Below are positions 48,953 to 59,880 of a stretch of DNA of 64,000 bases, piece after piece. The notes below the pieces were generated by a model. The model searched no databases, had not been told where the DNA came from, and saw only the letters and a program-made list of their open reading frames with translations. The position numbers and the translations under genes are program-made. Positions within the stretch are counted from its first letter, which is position 1, and each line of letters starts with the position of its first letter. Source of the DNA: Marinobacter nitratireducens. Lineage in GTDB: Bacteria; Pseudomonadota; Gammaproteobacteria; Pseudomonadales; Oleiphilaceae. The DNA lies in NCBI RefSeq assembly GCF_000708045.1, contig NZ_ANIE01000009.1, positions 517,500 through 581,499 of the forward strand. Direction: 5' to 3'.

Positions 48953-49332
48953 GCAGTCGTGATTCCGGTTTTGTCATGCTGCTGCGGTCCGGCGTTTGCC
49001 TGGTTGGGCTGTTGTTGGCGTTCTCGGCGTCAGCTTCGGACGATCTGGATGTAACCATGAGAATGGTCATGGACGGGGATGCGCTCACGGATCAGGTGGT
49101 TCGTGAAATTGAGTTGCCCACTCCCGATCTTGAACATTCCCGTACTCGGGATGTCATGCGTGGACAGGACCAAAGCGAAGAAGCTCGCCAGTCAGGTCGT
49201 GAATTTGGTCAGTCGGTTTCGGAAGATGCCCGGAGTGCCCGAGAATCGTTGGACCAGGTGAGAGAGCGGCCGGAAAAGCCGGAAGTGGTTGAGGAAATAA
49301 AGGAAAACGGACCCCCGGGTCTCAACCGCTAG
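48949..49332 (+). CDS. Exported hypothetical protein in the ECF operon
   Basis: This 127-residue protein starts with a signal peptide (MSSRDSGFVMLLRSGVCLVGLLLAF..ASA). The body is charged and mostly helical with a Ser/Arg/Glu-rich C-terminal half (RQSGREFGQSVSEDARSARE) and a Pro-containing tail. No known domain is recognised. It is translationally coupled to the anti-sigma gene and likely periplasmic; a modulator or substrate of the ECF response is possible but not shown. Confidence 0.7.
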   Translation: MSSRDSGFVMLLRSGVCLVGLLLAFSASASDDLDVTMRMVMDGDALTDQVVREIELPTPDLEHSRTRDVMRGQDQSEEARQSGREFGQSVSEDARSARESLDQVRERPEKPEVVEEIKENGPPGLNR

Positions 49333-49462
49333 GACACGAATTCTTTTACCCGGTCCCGCCATAGCCGGCTCCACCCTTGCTATACTTCCCGCCATAGGTT
49401 TTCCAGGTGCGGCACTTTGCTGCGCCTGTCCGTCTTTATTCTCCAGTCGCGGAGTGCTCTGC

Positions 49463-50791
49463 TTGCATTTCAAAAGGATGGCCGTCTGTCTGCTGTGCCT
49501 TGTTTTCAGCGCTACGGCGACGTCGCAGACGGATGACAAGGCAAGGGAAAGCCTGGCCGCCGGTATTGCTCATTTTCAGTCAGGCGATCTGGACGCTGCG
49601 CGGGATGAATTCCTGCGGGCGGAGGCGCTTGGTATGCGGTCGATCTCGCTCTCCTACAACCTGGCCGTGGTCTATTATCGTCTGGGTGAGTATGAACTCG
49701 CTGAGCGCCGATTCCGATCCCTTCTAACCACCGATGATCGTGCTCTTGCTGCCTACAACCTCGGTTTGGTGGCCCTGGCAAGAGGCGAGCAACGTGTTGC
49801 CAGAGCCTGGTTTTCCGAAGTCAGCGAAGGAGGGGCGGCCCCGAATAAGCTCCAACAAATGGCAAAGGTACAGCTGGATCGGCTCGCAGCAGACAACGTT
49901 CCTGCCGGGCACCGAGGACAAGGGTCGGGCGTTCTGAATCTTGCGGGTGGGTATGACAGCAACATCGCCGGCTTACCTGATGGTGAGCTCTCCAGCAAGG
50001 GCGGCAGCTTTGCCGAATTGTTTGCCGTAGGCTCATACCGCGTTGATTCCTTCAATGGCAATACCCTTGGGCTGGAAGGCTCAGCCTACGGCCGCCGGTA
50101 TCCAGATGACAGCGGCTATAACTCGTCGTTGGTCCGGGGCAGTGTTTTTCTGTTTGAGCCGCTCTCGGAAGGATACCGGGAAGCTGAGTTAACCGTCAGC
50201 CAGTCATGGTTCAGTGGACAAAGTTTCGAAACCCGTTATGGGCTGGAGGGTAAACGGGGTTGGCGGCCATGCGCCATCGAGGATGCAAATTGCAGTATTG
50301 CGCTGGCGGTGGCCCGTATTCAGGGCGCGAGTAATTACGATGCTTACGACGGTCAACGGTATCGGCTGACTCTTGCCGCAGGTAAGCAAATCGGGCATTG
50401 GCGGCTTGATAGCCAGTATCGCTGGGACATGGAGGATCGACGTGATCTCAGCGTCGGAGACCAGTTCTACAGTCTGTCCCCTCAGCACCACCGGTTGCGG
50501 ATTGCCGCGAGCGTTCCAGTGTCCTCCAATCTGTTGGCGGGCCTGAGCGGCTCGTTCCGTTACAGCCGGTACCGGGATTCCCACACAATCGATACGGTTG
50601 GCGGACTGGTGACAGAACGGCGAACAGACCGTCGCCTGAGCACGACGATCTTTGCAGAGCAGTGGTTGAACAATCGGTGGCTGGTTCGGGCGGACTGGCA
50701 GTATCGTCGGTCGGATAGCTCCATTGCGCTCTATGATTATCGCAGACACACAGTGATGCTGAGCATTGAGGGAATTTTTGGCTCCGGCTAA
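49463..50791 (+). CDS. TPR plus outer-membrane beta-barrel protein
   Basis: This protein of about 442 residues has an N-terminal signal (start (M)HFKRMAVCLLCLVFSATATS), then two to three TPR units (AAGIAHFQSGDLDAARDEFL, LAVVYYRLGEYELAERRFRS) and a long beta-rich region from about 160 (LNLAGGYDSNIAGLPDG, many alternating aromatic strands) that reads as an outer-membrane barrel. The layout resembles Slam/DUF560-type proteins. Start is uncertain: TTG 49463 after GGAG is favoured; ATG 49478 lacks a positively charged N-region. It is the last gene of the ECF operon. Confidence 0.78.
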   Translation: MHFKRMAVCLLCLVFSATATSQTDDKARESLAAGIAHFQSGDLDAARDEFLRAEALGMRSISLSYNLAVVYYRLGEYELAERRFRSLLTTDDRALAAYNLGLVALARGEQRVARAWFSEVSEGGAAPNKLQQMAKVQLDRLAADNVPAGHRGQGSGVLNLAGGYDSNIAGLPDGELSSKGGSFAELFAVGSYRVDSFNGNTLGLEGSAYGRRYPDDSGYNSSLVRGSVFLFEPLSEGYREAELTVSQSWFSGQSFETRYGLEGKRGWRPCAIEDANCSIALAVARIQGASNYDAYDGQRYRLTLAAGKQIGHWRLDSQYRWDMEDRRDLSVGDQFYSLSPQHHRLRIAASVPVSSNLLAGLSGSFRYSRYRDSHTIDTVGGLVTERRTDRRLSTTIFAEQWLNNRWLVRADWQYRRSDSSIALYDYRRHTVMLSIEGIFGSG

Positions 50792-50807
50792 AGATACCGG
50801 AGCCAAA
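50777..50807. other. Hairpin spanning the TPR-barrel stop codon
   Basis: An 11-bp stem, TTTGGCTCCGG (50777-50787) with CCGGAGCCAAA (50797-50807), encloses the TAA stop. No U-run follows on either strand. It may still limit read-through between this gene and the convergent lipase gene. Confidence 0.5.
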
Positions 50808-50824
50808 GCCAAGGATTCGTGCTA

Positions 50825-51774
<950 letters not shown>

Positions 51775-52014
51775 ATCAAACTGCGGCTCAACCTAACGGG
51801 CTGCTCCAGAGACTGCTTCTCGTACTGCATCCGCCCCATTCGGGCAGAAAGAGGTGCTTCCTTGCGCTGACTACTTTTGTGATTGTTAGATTGCCGCTGT
51901 CAGAGCGTCTCGTTTGAGACCTGACCATCATTTGATCAGTTGGCAATGAGAGTCAATGCAATGGGAGGACGAGACGGGGGCTTGTTTATAAATCTGTGAG
52001 GTGGATCACGACGA

Positions 52015-52050
52015 CTGGCCTGCCATGACACCAGAGGCATGGCAGGCCAG
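52015..52050. other. 13-bp palindrome downstream of hemL
   Basis: CTGGCCTGCCATG (52015-52027) is the exact complement of CATGGCAGGCCAG (52038-52050), with a 10-base loop. It lies 15 bases past the hemL stop. There is no T-run in the hemL direction, so it may be a Rho-related or processing hairpin. Confidence 0.6.
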
Positions 52051-52065
52051 AAAAGCATCAGATGA

Positions 52066-53349
52066 TCAAAGTGTTGCCATCACTCTGCGAGCAGCATCAA
52101 CGGTTTCGTTAATGTCCGAATCGCTCATGGAAGCGCTGGTAAAACCGGCCTCGAAGGCAGAGGGCGCCAGGTAGATGCCTTCCTTCAGCATGCCCTGGAA
52201 GAACTTCTTGAAGCGCTCAACGTCGCAGTTCATCACCTGATCGAATCGGGTGACCTCCGGCTCATCAGTGAAGAAAATGCCAAACATGGCGGCACCTGCC
52301 TGCTGAACGGTCAGGGCAATATTGTTGGCTTCGGCTGCTTCTTTCAGACCGTCCAGGAGTTTGCTGGTTTTCTGCTTGAGACGGTCATGAAAACCCGGTT
52401 CGGAAATCGCGTTCAGTGTGGTCAGCCCTGCGCACATGGCCAGTGGGTTTCCGCTGAGAGTGCCGGCCTGGTAAACGGGGCCGAGCGGGGAAATATGCTC
52501 CATGATCTCGCGCTTTCCTCCAAACGCGCCAACCGGGAGTCCTCCACCAATTACTTTACCGAGTGCAGTGAGATCCGGGGTTACGCCGTAAAGACCCTGG
52601 GCACCGCCCAGGGAAACGCGGAAGCCGGTCATGACTTCGTCAAAGATCAGCACGGAGCCGTGGTCATCGCACACGTCTCGCAGCCCTTCGAGGAAACCGG
52701 GAACCGGCGGGATGCAATTCATGTTGCCGGCAACCGGTTCAACAATGATGGCGGCAATCTGGTCGCCGAGGGAGGCAAACGTTTCCCGGACGCTGTCGAT
52801 ATCGTTGTAAGTCAGTGTGATGGTGTGCTCGGCCAGGCTCGCCGGGATGCCGGGGGAGTTGGGAACGCCAAGGGTCAGGGCGCCGGAGCCCGCTTTGACC
52901 AGCAGGGAATCCACATGCCCGTGATAACAGCCTTCGAACTTCACGATCTTGTCCCGGCCGGTATAGCCCCGGGCCAGGCGGATGGCGGACATCGTCGCCT
53001 CGGTGCCGGAGTTGACCATCCGGACGAGGTCAATGGACGGCACGAGTTCGCACACTTTTTTTGCCATTTCAGTTTCAATGGCTGTTGGCGCACCGTAGCC
53101 GACACCCAGATCCACCTGTGCGTGCAGGGCATCCTTGATGCGTTGGTCTGAGTGACCGAGAATCATCGGGCCCCAGGAACCGATGTAATCGATGTAACGG
53201 CGATCGTCTTCATCGTAGAGATAGGCGCCTTCGGCGTGTTTGAAGAAAATGGGTGTGCCACCCACGCCCCGGAAGGCACGAACCGGTGAATTGACGCCGC
53301 CGGGGATGTATTTCTGAGCTTCTTCAAAAAGGCTTTCGGAATGGTTCAT
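52066..53349 (-). CDS. hemL: Glutamate-1-semialdehyde 2,1-aminomutase
   Basis: This 427-residue PLP enzyme makes 5-aminolevulinate from glutamate semialdehyde in heme synthesis. It starts [25 protein letters not shown]. Motifs include [16 protein letters not shown], the PLP-binding Lys in [18 protein letters not shown] and [22 protein letters not shown] precedes ATG 53349. It lies just downstream of thiE in the thiD-thiE-hemL order also found in Pseudomonas. Confidence 0.97.
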   Translation of the reverse strand: MNHSESLFEEAQKYIPGGVNSPVRAFRGVGGTPIFFKHAEGAYLYDEDDRRYIDYIGSWGPMILGHSDQRIKDALHAQVDLGVGYGAPTAIETEMAKKVCELVPSIDLVRMVNSGTEATMSAIRLARGYTGRDKIVKFEGCYHGHVDSLLVKAGSGALTLGVPNSPGIPASLAEHTITLTYNDIDSVRETFASLGDQIAAIIVEPVAGNMNCIPPVPGFLEGLRDVCDDHGSVLIFDEVMTGFRVSLGGAQGLYGVTPDLTALGKVIGGGLPVGAFGGKREIMEHISPLGPVYQAGTLSGNPLAMCAGLTTLNAISEPGFHDRLKQKTSKLLDGLKEAAEANNIALTVQQAGAAMFGIFFTDEPEVTRFDQVMNCDVERFKKFFQGMLKEGIYLAPSAFEAGFTSASMSDSDINETVDAARRVMATL

Positions 53350-53362
53350 GAATGCTTTCCTG

Positions 53363-54031
53363 TCAGCTGGGTAGTGTGAAAAGTGGATGATGCTGTTCGA
53401 ACAGCCGGACAAAGTGTTTCGCGCGTTGTTCTATCTGTGCCGGTGTGCCGCCAAACAGGCCGCCAACCACTGCCAGTAAATCGGCGCCAGCGAGTATGAG
53501 TTCCGCGCCGTTGTCTGCGGTGACGCCGCCAATTGCCGTAATCGGCTTGCCAAATTGTCTGGCTTCCCGCAAAACGGCTGGCTTGGCGGGAGGCGCTCCA
53601 GGTTTGGTCGACGATGTGAAAAACCGACCGAAGGCCAGATAATCGGCACCGCTGGCATCAGCGGAGCGGGCCAGATCAAGGCGATCGTGGCAGGTGATGC
53701 CGATAATGGCGTCTGCCCCGAGAAGGGTTCTGGCATCGATCAGCGCCTGGTCATCCTGCCCGAGGTGGGCACCGGCTGCCCCGACCCGGGCTGCCAGTTC
53801 CGGATCATCATTGATGATCAGCGGGACGCCTGCGTCCCGGCACAGCCGCTGCAGGTCCGTGGCTTGTCTTAGCCGCTCTGGCCCTGGCGCGAACTTTTCA
53901 CGGTATTGTACCAGAACGGCCCCCCCGCTCAGAGCTGCCTCTACCGAGGCAGCCAGCGTGTCTGGGGGAGTCAGTTTGCTGTCTGTGATGGCATACAGGC
54001 CGGGCTTCAGTGGATGGCTTAACGTTCCCAC
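53363..54031 (-). CDS. thiE: Thiamine-phosphate synthase
   Basis: This 222-residue TIM-barrel enzyme joins HMP-PP and the thiazole phosphate to thiamine phosphate. Motifs are [36 protein letters not shown] and [17 protein letters not shown] 54031 behind GGGG is chosen as start; it overlaps thiD by 13 bases. Upstream thiD supplies HMP-PP. Confidence 0.94.
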   Translation of the reverse strand: MGTLSHPLKPGLYAITDSKLTPPDTLAASVEAALSGGAVLVQYREKFAPGPERLRQATDLQRLCRDAGVPLIINDDPELAARVGAAGAHLGQDDQALIDARTLLGADAIIGITCHDRLDLARSADASGADYLAFGRFFTSSTKPGAPPAKPAVLREARQFGKPITAIGGVTADNGAELILAGADLLAVVGGLFGGTPAQIEQRAKHFVRLFEQHHPLFTLPS

Positions 54032-54807
54032 AGAATACCCCGATCAGGGACGGGTTGGCCTTTACCAACCTTAAGGGCGTGCAGTATGGCGTGGTTCACA
54101 TAGTTCTGAGCCTGAGAAATGGCCGCTCGTGGTGACAGGCCGCAGGCTCTCCCGGCTGCTATGGCCGCCGCCAGTGTGCAACCTGTGCCATGGTATTCGC
54201 CGCCAACACGCTCTATCTCCCAACGCATGGGCTCAGGGGCATGGTTATACAGGGTGTTGACGATGTGCATGCCGGTTCCGTGGCCGCCGGTGGCCAGCAC
54301 GGACGAGCAACCGGTGTTCAGAAGTGTGCTGGCGGCCTGAGCCGGATTGCTGTTGTCACCGAGAATGGCGAGCTCCTCGCCATTGGGGGTGATCATTTCC
54401 GACACCGGGAACAGCCGGGTCTTCATGGCGTTGACGAGTTCATCGTCTGCGAGATCACCGCCGCCTGCAGCTTTGATGACCGGGTCGGTGATGACCGGGA
54501 TTTCAGGGTGCTGTTGAACGAAGTCCACCAGCACGTCGACGATGGCTGCGCTGCCCAGGGCGCCTGTCTTGATGGCATGGATGGGCGCGTCTTTCGCCAC
54601 GCACTCGATTTGTTGGCGGATTAACGCCGGATCAATGGCTTCCGCGCCATAGACGTTGGTTGTGTCCTGTACGGTCAGGCAAGTAACCACGGGCAATGGG
54701 TGACACCCCAGCGAGGTGATGGCCTGGATGTCGGCCTGGATGCCTGCGCCGCCGGACGGGTCAAGACCGGAAAGTACCAGAACCTGTGGGCGGTTATAGA
54801 GTTTGAT
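54019..54807 (-). CDS. thiD: Hydroxymethylpyrimidine/phosphomethylpyrimidine kinase, probable AUC start
   Basis: The HMP/HMP-P kinase frame continues upstream of the first TTG (54696) for 37 more codons that encode the essential family N-terminus: KLYNRPQVLVLSGLDPSGG, then AGIQADIQAITSLGCHP. No ATG, GTG or TTG occurs there. The only start that fits is ATC at 54805-54807, seven bases behind AAGGAG, giving 262 residues, the family length. Initiation at TTG 54696 would remove the substrate-binding GLDPSGGAG segment. The kinase core and GTG(C)TLAAAIAAG motif are normal. It lies 11 bases behind hemJ and overlaps thiE. Confidence 0.88.
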   Translation of the reverse strand: MKLYNRPQVLVLSGLDPSGGAGIQADIQAITSLGCHPLPVVTCLTVQDTTNVYGAEAIDPALIRQQIECVAKDAPIHAIKTGALGSAAIVDVLVDFVQQHPEIPVITDPVIKAAGGGDLADDELVNAMKTRLFPVSEMITPNGEELAILGDNSNPAQAASTLLNTGCSSVLATGGHGTGMHIVNTLYNHAPEPMRWEIERVGGEYHGTGCTLAAAIAAGRACGLSPRAAISQAQNYVNHAILHALKVGKGQPVPDRGILWER

Positions 54808-54818
54808 GGTGCAGCTCC

Positions 54819-55241
54819 TTAAAACGGTTTGACGACGGCCAGGATTACAACGGCCAGCAACACCAGTACTGGCAGTTCGTTGAACCAGCGATAGAACACG
54901 TGGCTGCGGGTGTTCTGCTCATCTCTGAACACTCTGACCAGGTGGCCACAATAGAAATGGTAAACGATCAACAGGGCCACCAGAACAAGCTTGGCGTGAA
55001 TCCAGCCCTGGCTGAAATACCCGGACGCATTGTAACTGATCAGCCAGAGCCCAAAAATCACGGTAGCGACCATTGAGGGAGTGGTGATGCCTCGATACAG
55101 CTTGCGTTCCATGACTTTGAAACGTTCACGACCGGGCTGGTCGTCGCAGGCAGCGTGGTACACAAACAGTCGCGGCAGGTAAAAGAGGCCGGCGAACCAG
55201 CACACCATGGAAATAATGTGGAAGGCTTTGACCCACAGCAT
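54819..55241 (-). CDS. hemJ: Protoporphyrinogen IX oxidase HemJ
   Basis: This 140-residue inner-membrane protein has four hydrophobic segments. It starts MLWVKAFHIISMVCWFAGLFYLPRLFVYHA, the conserved HemJ N-terminus with His and Arg residues, and contains YRGITTPSM and the C-terminal YRWFNELPVLVLLAVVILAV. HemJ oxidises protoporphyrinogen IX in heme synthesis, in line with hemL nearby. It lies between the CLC gene and thiD on the minus strand. Confidence 0.93.
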   Translation of the reverse strand: MLWVKAFHIISMVCWFAGLFYLPRLFVYHAACDDQPGRERFKVMERKLYRGITTPSMVATVIFGLWLISYNASGYFSQGWIHAKLVLVALLIVYHFYCGHLVRVFRDEQNTRSHVFYRWFNELPVLVLLAVVILAVVKPF

Positions 55242-55244
55242 TCA

Positions 55245-57020
55245 TCAACTCCGTCGGTATTGGTAATAGCTTTCAATATCGGATTTCAGGACAACGCCGT
55301 ACACCCGCTGGATCATGGGTGCGACATGCCTCTGTACATACAGGGCCTCGGCATTGCTGGCTTCGAACTCGTTCAGCGCTTCTTCGAGGGTCGCCTGGTA
55401 CTGCACTGGTGCCAGATCTCTTCGGTTGGCCGGTATCTCCATCAGATCCACGGAATCCGGCAGCTCGATTTCCTGCTCGGCGACCTGTTGATCGGTGTCC
55501 TCGAGGTATCGAGCCAGGTCCACCGCCGGCAGCAGTGCAGTCGGGCCGTTACTGCCCTCGACAATCAGCCATTTGGGCTCCGCCTTGAGAGCCTTGCGGG
55601 CTTCGTCGACCGTCAGGTGGCGCTCCGTGCGCATGATACTCCGATCCATGATAGCGCCAACAGACACTCGTCTGAGAGCCTGGATAACCGGGGAGTTCTG
55701 ATAGCTAAGCCCCTGGCTTTTAAGAATGGTCAGGAACAGGGATTTTTTCCCGAATGCCTCGCTGGTGATCAGCGTCGAGGTGGTGATAATCAGCATGGCC
55801 GGGAGGATGATGTGGGAATTGCGTGTCAGCTCCAGCAAAGCCAGCAGTGCGGCCAGCGGAGCTTGTAGCACGGCCCCCATCATGGCGCCCATGCCCAGCA
55901 TGGCATAGAAGCCAACCGATGAGGCCTGTTCCGGCATGATCTGTGAACCGACAAGGCCCATCGCTCCGCCCAGGGTCGCGCCCATGAAAAGTGTGGGCCC
56001 GATGACCCCGCTGGGCATGCCAAGGCCGATGGTCAGCGAGGTGACGAGGAGCTTGGCGACGCCGACACCAATCAGAATCCACAGACCCAGTTCGCCGTTG
56101 ATCGTTGCGTTGACCGTGTCGTACCCAATACCCATGGTTTCAGGAACAAGTATGGCAAACGGAACCATCAACAGGCCGGCAACACTGATGCGGAGTAGTA
56201 CGGGGCGATGGTGATGACGCCCGGCCGTATCAACCATTTGGATAAAGGCGGCTGCAGCGATGCCTATGATGATGGCAATGACCAGAATCCAGGGTATTTC
56301 CAGCAGGGAATTCATGGTCAGGGCTGGCACGTTAAACGCAGGTTCGGGCCCGTAAACCGCCTGGGTGACGATGGCCGCGCTGACCGCTGCGAGAATGATG
56401 GGCGTAAAACCGGCGATGGTGTACTCCATCATCACCACTTCCATCGCGAAGATGACGCCGGATATGGGGGTGTTGAAGGAAGCGGAGATCGCCGCCGCGC
56501 AGCCACACGCCACCAGCGTTCGAATGCTGTTGTTCGGGAGTCGCATCCACTGACCCATCAGGCTGGAAAAGGCCGCGCCCAGATGGACTGCGGGCCCCTC
56601 CCGCCCTGCCGACTGGCCAGTGACGACCGTAGCGACGCCAGAGATGAACTGGACAACCGCGCTTCGGAAGGAAATGTACCCCTGGTGGTAGTTCAATCGC
56701 TCCATGATATGAACAATCCCGACCTTGCGATCGTGAATCGCCAGGCGGTGTAGCATCAGCCCGAGCCCGAGTGCACCGGTAAGTGGTAACAGCCCCCGAG
56801 TCATCCACTCCAGCTGTTCAAACGATTCCGAGCCAGCGCCAGGGAGGAAGTGTTCCAATGGCCACTCGATTGCCAGCCGGAAAAGCAGGATGACGCCGCC
56901 GGTCACGATACCGGAGAGTAGGCCCAGGACAGCCAGTTGGGGCAATGCATCGACACCAGACAGCCTGCGCCGGAACAGCGGGATCAGGTGCTCGGTAATC
57001 TGATGCCATGGGTTTCGCAT
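55245..57020 (-). CDS. CLC family chloride channel/transporter with CBS domains
   Basis: This 591-residue CLC protein has about a dozen membrane helices, the gating Glu141 in GREGP and the GMPSGVIGP helix-N motif. It has a C-terminal cytoplasmic CBS pair ([22 protein letters not shown] and later). The proton-coupling glutamate of E. coli ClcA (E203) is Val195 here (FAMEVV), as in CLC channels, and the GSGIP selectivity loop is replaced by KVGIVHI. It could therefore be a channel rather than a Cl-/H+ exchanger. ATG 57020 is favoured over an upstream extension. It is divergent from argC. Confidence 0.88.
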   Translation of the reverse strand: MRNPWHQITEHLIPLFRRRLSGVDALPQLAVLGLLSGIVTGGVILLFRLAIEWPLEHFLPGAGSESFEQLEWMTRGLLPLTGALGLGLMLHRLAIHDRKVGIVHIMERLNYHQGYISFRSAVVQFISGVATVVTGQSAGREGPAVHLGAAFSSLMGQWMRLPNNSIRTLVACGCAAAISASFNTPISGVIFAMEVVMMEYTIAGFTPIILAAVSAAIVTQAVYGPEPAFNVPALTMNSLLEIPWILVIAIIIGIAAAAFIQMVDTAGRHHHRPVLLRISVAGLLMVPFAILVPETMGIGYDTVNATINGELGLWILIGVGVAKLLVTSLTIGLGMPSGVIGPTLFMGATLGGAMGLVGSQIMPEQASSVGFYAMLGMGAMMGAVLQAPLAALLALLELTRNSHIILPAMLIITTSTLITSEAFGKKSLFLTILKSQGLSYQNSPVIQALRRVSVGAIMDRSIMRTERHLTVDEARKALKAEPKWLIVEGSNGPTALLPAVDLARYLEDTDQQVAEQEIELPDSVDLMEIPANRRDLAPVQYQATLEEALNEFEASNAEALYVQRHVAPMIQRVYGVVLKSDIESYYQYRRS

Positions 57021-57173
57021 GAACGGCGTGATTCCGGTTGGATGGAGGCATGTTGGACACTTTCTGTCATCATTGTAACTGTCGCCCCGGTAGCTGCAAT
57101 AAGTCCTTGGTTTATCATGGTAGACTACGGGGTCAATCCTAAAGAAACTGATACCACGTCGCTGGAGTGCAAG

Positions 57174-58211
57174 GTGATAAAAGTAGGCATCGTTGGTGGC
57201 ACCGGATACACCGGTGTGGAACTGTTGAGAATCCTGGCGGTTCATCCTGAGGTACAGGTCAGCTGTATTACGTCTCGTTCGGAGGCCGGTATGCCGGTGG
57301 CCGATATGTACCCGAATCTGCGAGGCCACTACGACCTTGCGTTCTCCGAACCGGATGCCTCTGTTCTCAAGGCGTGTGATCTCGTGTTCTTTGCGACACC
57401 CCACGGTGTGGCCATGCGGATGGTGCCCGAGTTGATGGCCGCAGGTGTCAGGGTCGTGGACCTGTCAGCGGACTTCCGGCTCAAGGATCTTGACGTCTGG
57501 GCTGATTGGTACGGCATGCAGCATGAGACGCCTGAATGGAACGAAAGAGCCGTGTACGGCCTCCCAGAGGTTGCGCGGGAGGTCATCAAAGAGGCTCAGC
57601 TGGTCGCCAACCCTGGCTGTTACCCCACAGCAGTGCAGCTCGGTTTCCTGCCGTTGCTGGAAAATGGACTGGTCGATCCGGGCCGTTTGATAGCCGACGC
57701 GAAATCGGGCGCCAGCGGTGCAGGTCGTCAGGGTAAGATTGGTGTACTTCACGGCGAAATTGGTGAAAGCTTCAAAGCATACGGAGCGTCCGGGCATCGC
57801 CATCTCCCGGAAATCCGACAGGGACTGACCGATGCCGCAAGCGGGAGGGTGGGCGTGACCTTCGTTCCTCACCTGCTGCCCATGATCCGGGGCATTGAGG
57901 CGACGCTGTATGCGGAGATCAAGAATACGGCAGACTTTGAGCGGCTTCAGGAACTGTTTGAATCACGCTATCGGGACGAGCCATTTGTCGACGTCATGCC
58001 TTATGGCAGCCATCCGGAAACCCGAAGTGTGCGGGGTGCAAATCAGTGCCGGATGGCTCTGCATCGCCAGGAGGACAGTAATATCGTTATCGTCTCCTCG
58101 GTGATCGATAACCTGGTCAAAGGCGCTGCGGGGCAAGCCGTGCAGAACATGAATATCATGTTCGGGATGAAAGAAACTCAGGGGCTGGAAGCTCCGGCTC
58201 TGTTACCCTGA
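57174..58211 (+). CDS. argC: N-acetyl-gamma-glutamyl-phosphate reductase
   Basis: This 345-residue enzyme makes N-acetylglutamate semialdehyde in arginine synthesis. The NADP Rossmann loop [16 protein letters not shown], catalytic Cys in [13 protein letters not shown] and GHRHLPEI motif are present. GTG 57174 lies six bases behind TGGAG and fits the family length, so the upstream in-frame stretch is rejected. It is followed by the DUF6776, bactofilin and erpA genes in the Pseudomonas order. Confidence 0.96.
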   Translation: MIKVGIVGGTGYTGVELLRILAVHPEVQVSCITSRSEAGMPVADMYPNLRGHYDLAFSEPDASVLKACDLVFFATPHGVAMRMVPELMAAGVRVVDLSADFRLKDLDVWADWYGMQHETPEWNERAVYGLPEVAREVIKEAQLVANPGCYPTAVQLGFLPLLENGLVDPGRLIADAKSGASGAGRQGKIGVLHGEIGESFKAYGASGHRHLPEIRQGLTDAASGRVGVTFVPHLLPMIRGIEATLYAEIKNTADFERLQELFESRYRDEPFVDVMPYGSHPETRSVRGANQCRMALHRQEDSNIVIVSSVIDNLVKGAAGQAVQNMNIMFGMKETQGLEAPALLP

Positions 58212-58220
58212 GGCGTGTCT

Positions 58221-58961
58221 GTGAGTAAAGAGCAGAAACCCGCTGAAGAGTATGTCGTCATCCGGCACAGGCCGGGGTATCGTCTTCGTCGTACAGCCAT
58301 CCTTTTGGCATTCACCGTGGTTGCGGCCATAGCAGGCTACGTCGCGGGGCTTTCGAAAGGTGGCTTCCGGTTTTCCAGTGTCGAGGCGTCCAATGAAGTC
58401 CTTGAGGAAGAGCTGGAGACGTTGCAGGAAAACTACACTGAGGCTCGACAGCAGGTAATTAATCTGGAGCGAGGGCGAGCGATCGACGAGCAGGCTCTGA
58501 ATCAGGCCCGCCGGATGATCGTGGATCTGGAAACACAGATTGTTTCACTGAAATCAGACCTGACTTTTTACAAAAATATCATGGCTCCGTCGGAGGTCAG
58601 CAAGGGCCTGCAGGTGGATAACTTGTCCCTGGTGGATGAACGTGAGCCGGGCGTTTGGGGGTTCAAGCTGGTGCTGACCCAAGTGGGTAACAACAAGAAC
58701 TATGTTTCTGGTCTGGTGGCGGTTAACGTCATCGGCCTCCGTGACGAAGAAAAAGAAGTCATCGCGCTTCGTGATCTGTCTGAGGAGATTGAAGATCTTG
58801 GTGTGAAGTTTCGCTTCCGCTATTTTCAGGATGTGGAAGGAACGCTGGTGTTGCCGGACGGTTTCGAGCCTCTCGAAATTCAGGTTGTGGCCCAGTCCGA
58901 AGGACGCAATTCTTCCCAGGCCGAGAGAACGTTTGACTGGGATGAGCTAACGGAGAATTGA
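58221..58961 (+). CDS. DUF6776 family coiled-coil membrane protein
   Basis: This 246-residue protein starts at GTG 58221 behind GAGG. A basic cytoplasmic N-terminus is followed by one TM segment (TAILLAFTVVAAIAGYVAGL), a coiled coil (EVLEEELETLQENYTEARQQ, continuing) and a periplasmic beta domain (GVWGFKLVLTQVGNNKNYVSG). Function unknown. It lies immediately before the bactofilin gene (one base between stop and start), so a role in anchoring or positioning of bactofilin is a possibility only. Confidence 0.8.
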   Translation: MSKEQKPAEEYVVIRHRPGYRLRRTAILLAFTVVAAIAGYVAGLSKGGFRFSSVEASNEVLEEELETLQENYTEARQQVINLERGRAIDEQALNQARRMIVDLETQIVSLKSDLTFYKNIMAPSEVSKGLQVDNLSLVDEREPGVWGFKLVLTQVGNNKNYVSGLVAVNVIGLRDEEKEVIALRDLSEEIEDLGVKFRFRYFQDVEGTLVLPDGFEPLEIQVVAQSEGRNSSQAERTFDWDELTEN

Positions 58962-58962
58962 G

Positions 58963-59448
58963 ATGCTTGGCAAGAAGAAGCAGAAATCTCGTCGCCCGAC
59001 AGGGCACTTTGACACATTGATTTCGTCGCGGACGAGCGTGGAGGGTGGTATCCACTTTTCCGGTGGTTTGCACGTTGATGGCAAGGTTCGCGGCAAAGTG
59101 GCGGCGGATGAGGGCAGTGACGCCGTTCTTCGGATTTCCGAAGTTGGTGAAATCACCGGAGACATTGTGGCACCGCATGTCATCATTAACGGTACGGTTA
59201 ATGGTGATGTCTATGCGTCTTCCCATCTGGAGCTGGCGGAAAAGGCCTCGATCAACGGTAATGTTTATTACAACCTGATCGAAATGGCGATGGGGGCCGC
59301 GGTGAATGGCAATCTGGTTCACCAGAAAGAGCCCGTTGGATTGCTCACCAGTACGGAACGCAAGAATGAATCGGCTCGCCGTGACGAGAGCAAGGCGCCG
59401 GTTGATTCCGGAGAGCCTGTCACCGAGGATGGTGGTAAATCCGAATAG
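58963..59448 (+). CDS. Bactofilin (polymer-forming cytoskeletal protein)
   Basis: This 161-residue protein has a basic N-terminus (LGKKKQKSRRPTGHFDTL) and the repetitive beta-helical bactofilin core (GGIHFSGGLHVDGKVRGKV, then GEITGDIVAPHVIINGTVNGDV), ending in a charged tail. Bactofilins form non-polar filaments at the membrane that affect cell shape and envelope enzyme positioning, often with M23 peptidases. An M23 peptidase gene is two genes downstream. ATG follows the previous stop by one base with GGAG inside that gene. Confidence 0.92.
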   Translation: MLGKKKQKSRRPTGHFDTLISSRTSVEGGIHFSGGLHVDGKVRGKVAADEGSDAVLRISEVGEITGDIVAPHVIINGTVNGDVYASSHLELAEKASINGNVYYNLIEMAMGAAVNGNLVHQKEPVGLLTSTERKNESARRDESKAPVDSGEPVTEDGGKSE

Positions 59449-59512
59449 TTGATTGTTTTAGTCAGGAATAACATAATCCTCCTTGTGATACAGAGTTAAT
59501 CCGGAGGCGAGC

Positions 59513-59863
59513 TTGAGTGTAGTTCAGCAAATGGCCACGCCACTGTTCTTCAGTGACAGTGCGGTCGCAAAAGTACGTGAGTTGATCGAGGACGAGGGCA
59601 ACCCGGACCTGATGTTACGTGTTTTTGTCACCGGCGGTGGTTGCTCCGGTTTCCAGTATGGCTTTTCATTTGATGAGGAGCTGGATGACGAAGACACCGT
59701 GATCGAGCGAGATGGAGTGAAGCTGCTGGTCGACCCGATGAGTTATCAGTATCTGGTTGGCGCCACGGTCGAATATCAGGAAGGATTGCAGGGGTCCCAG
59801 TTCGTGGTTCAGAACCCGAATGCCAGTTCTACCTGTGGGTGTGGCAGCTCATTCTCGATTTGA
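59513..59863 (+). CDS. erpA: Iron-sulfur cluster insertion protein ErpA
   Basis: This 116-residue A-type carrier delivers Fe-S clusters to apoproteins, including IspG/IspH. Three ligands are present: Cys44 in [10 protein letters not shown], and Cys108 and Cys110 in STCGCGSSF. Start is TTG 59513 behind CCGGAGG at seven bases; no ATG gives the right N-terminus until residue 7. A very strong bidirectional terminator follows. Confidence 0.95.
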   Translation: MSVVQQMATPLFFSDSAVAKVRELIEDEGNPDLMLRVFVTGGGCSGFQYGFSFDEELDDEDTVIERDGVKLLVDPMSYQYLVGATVEYQEGLQGSQFVVQNPNASSTCGCGSSFSI

Positions 59864-59880
59864 CGGTCAGGTTTGTGACG

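Noticed and set aside
54019..54696. Short thiD starting at TTG 54696
   Set aside because: It lacks the GLDPSGGAGIQAD substrate-binding segment, which is encoded in frame immediately upstream.
54690..54830. Thiamine (TPP) riboswitch before thiD
   Set aside because: Only 11 bases separate hemJ and thiD, and no THI-box sequence (CTGAGA) is present.
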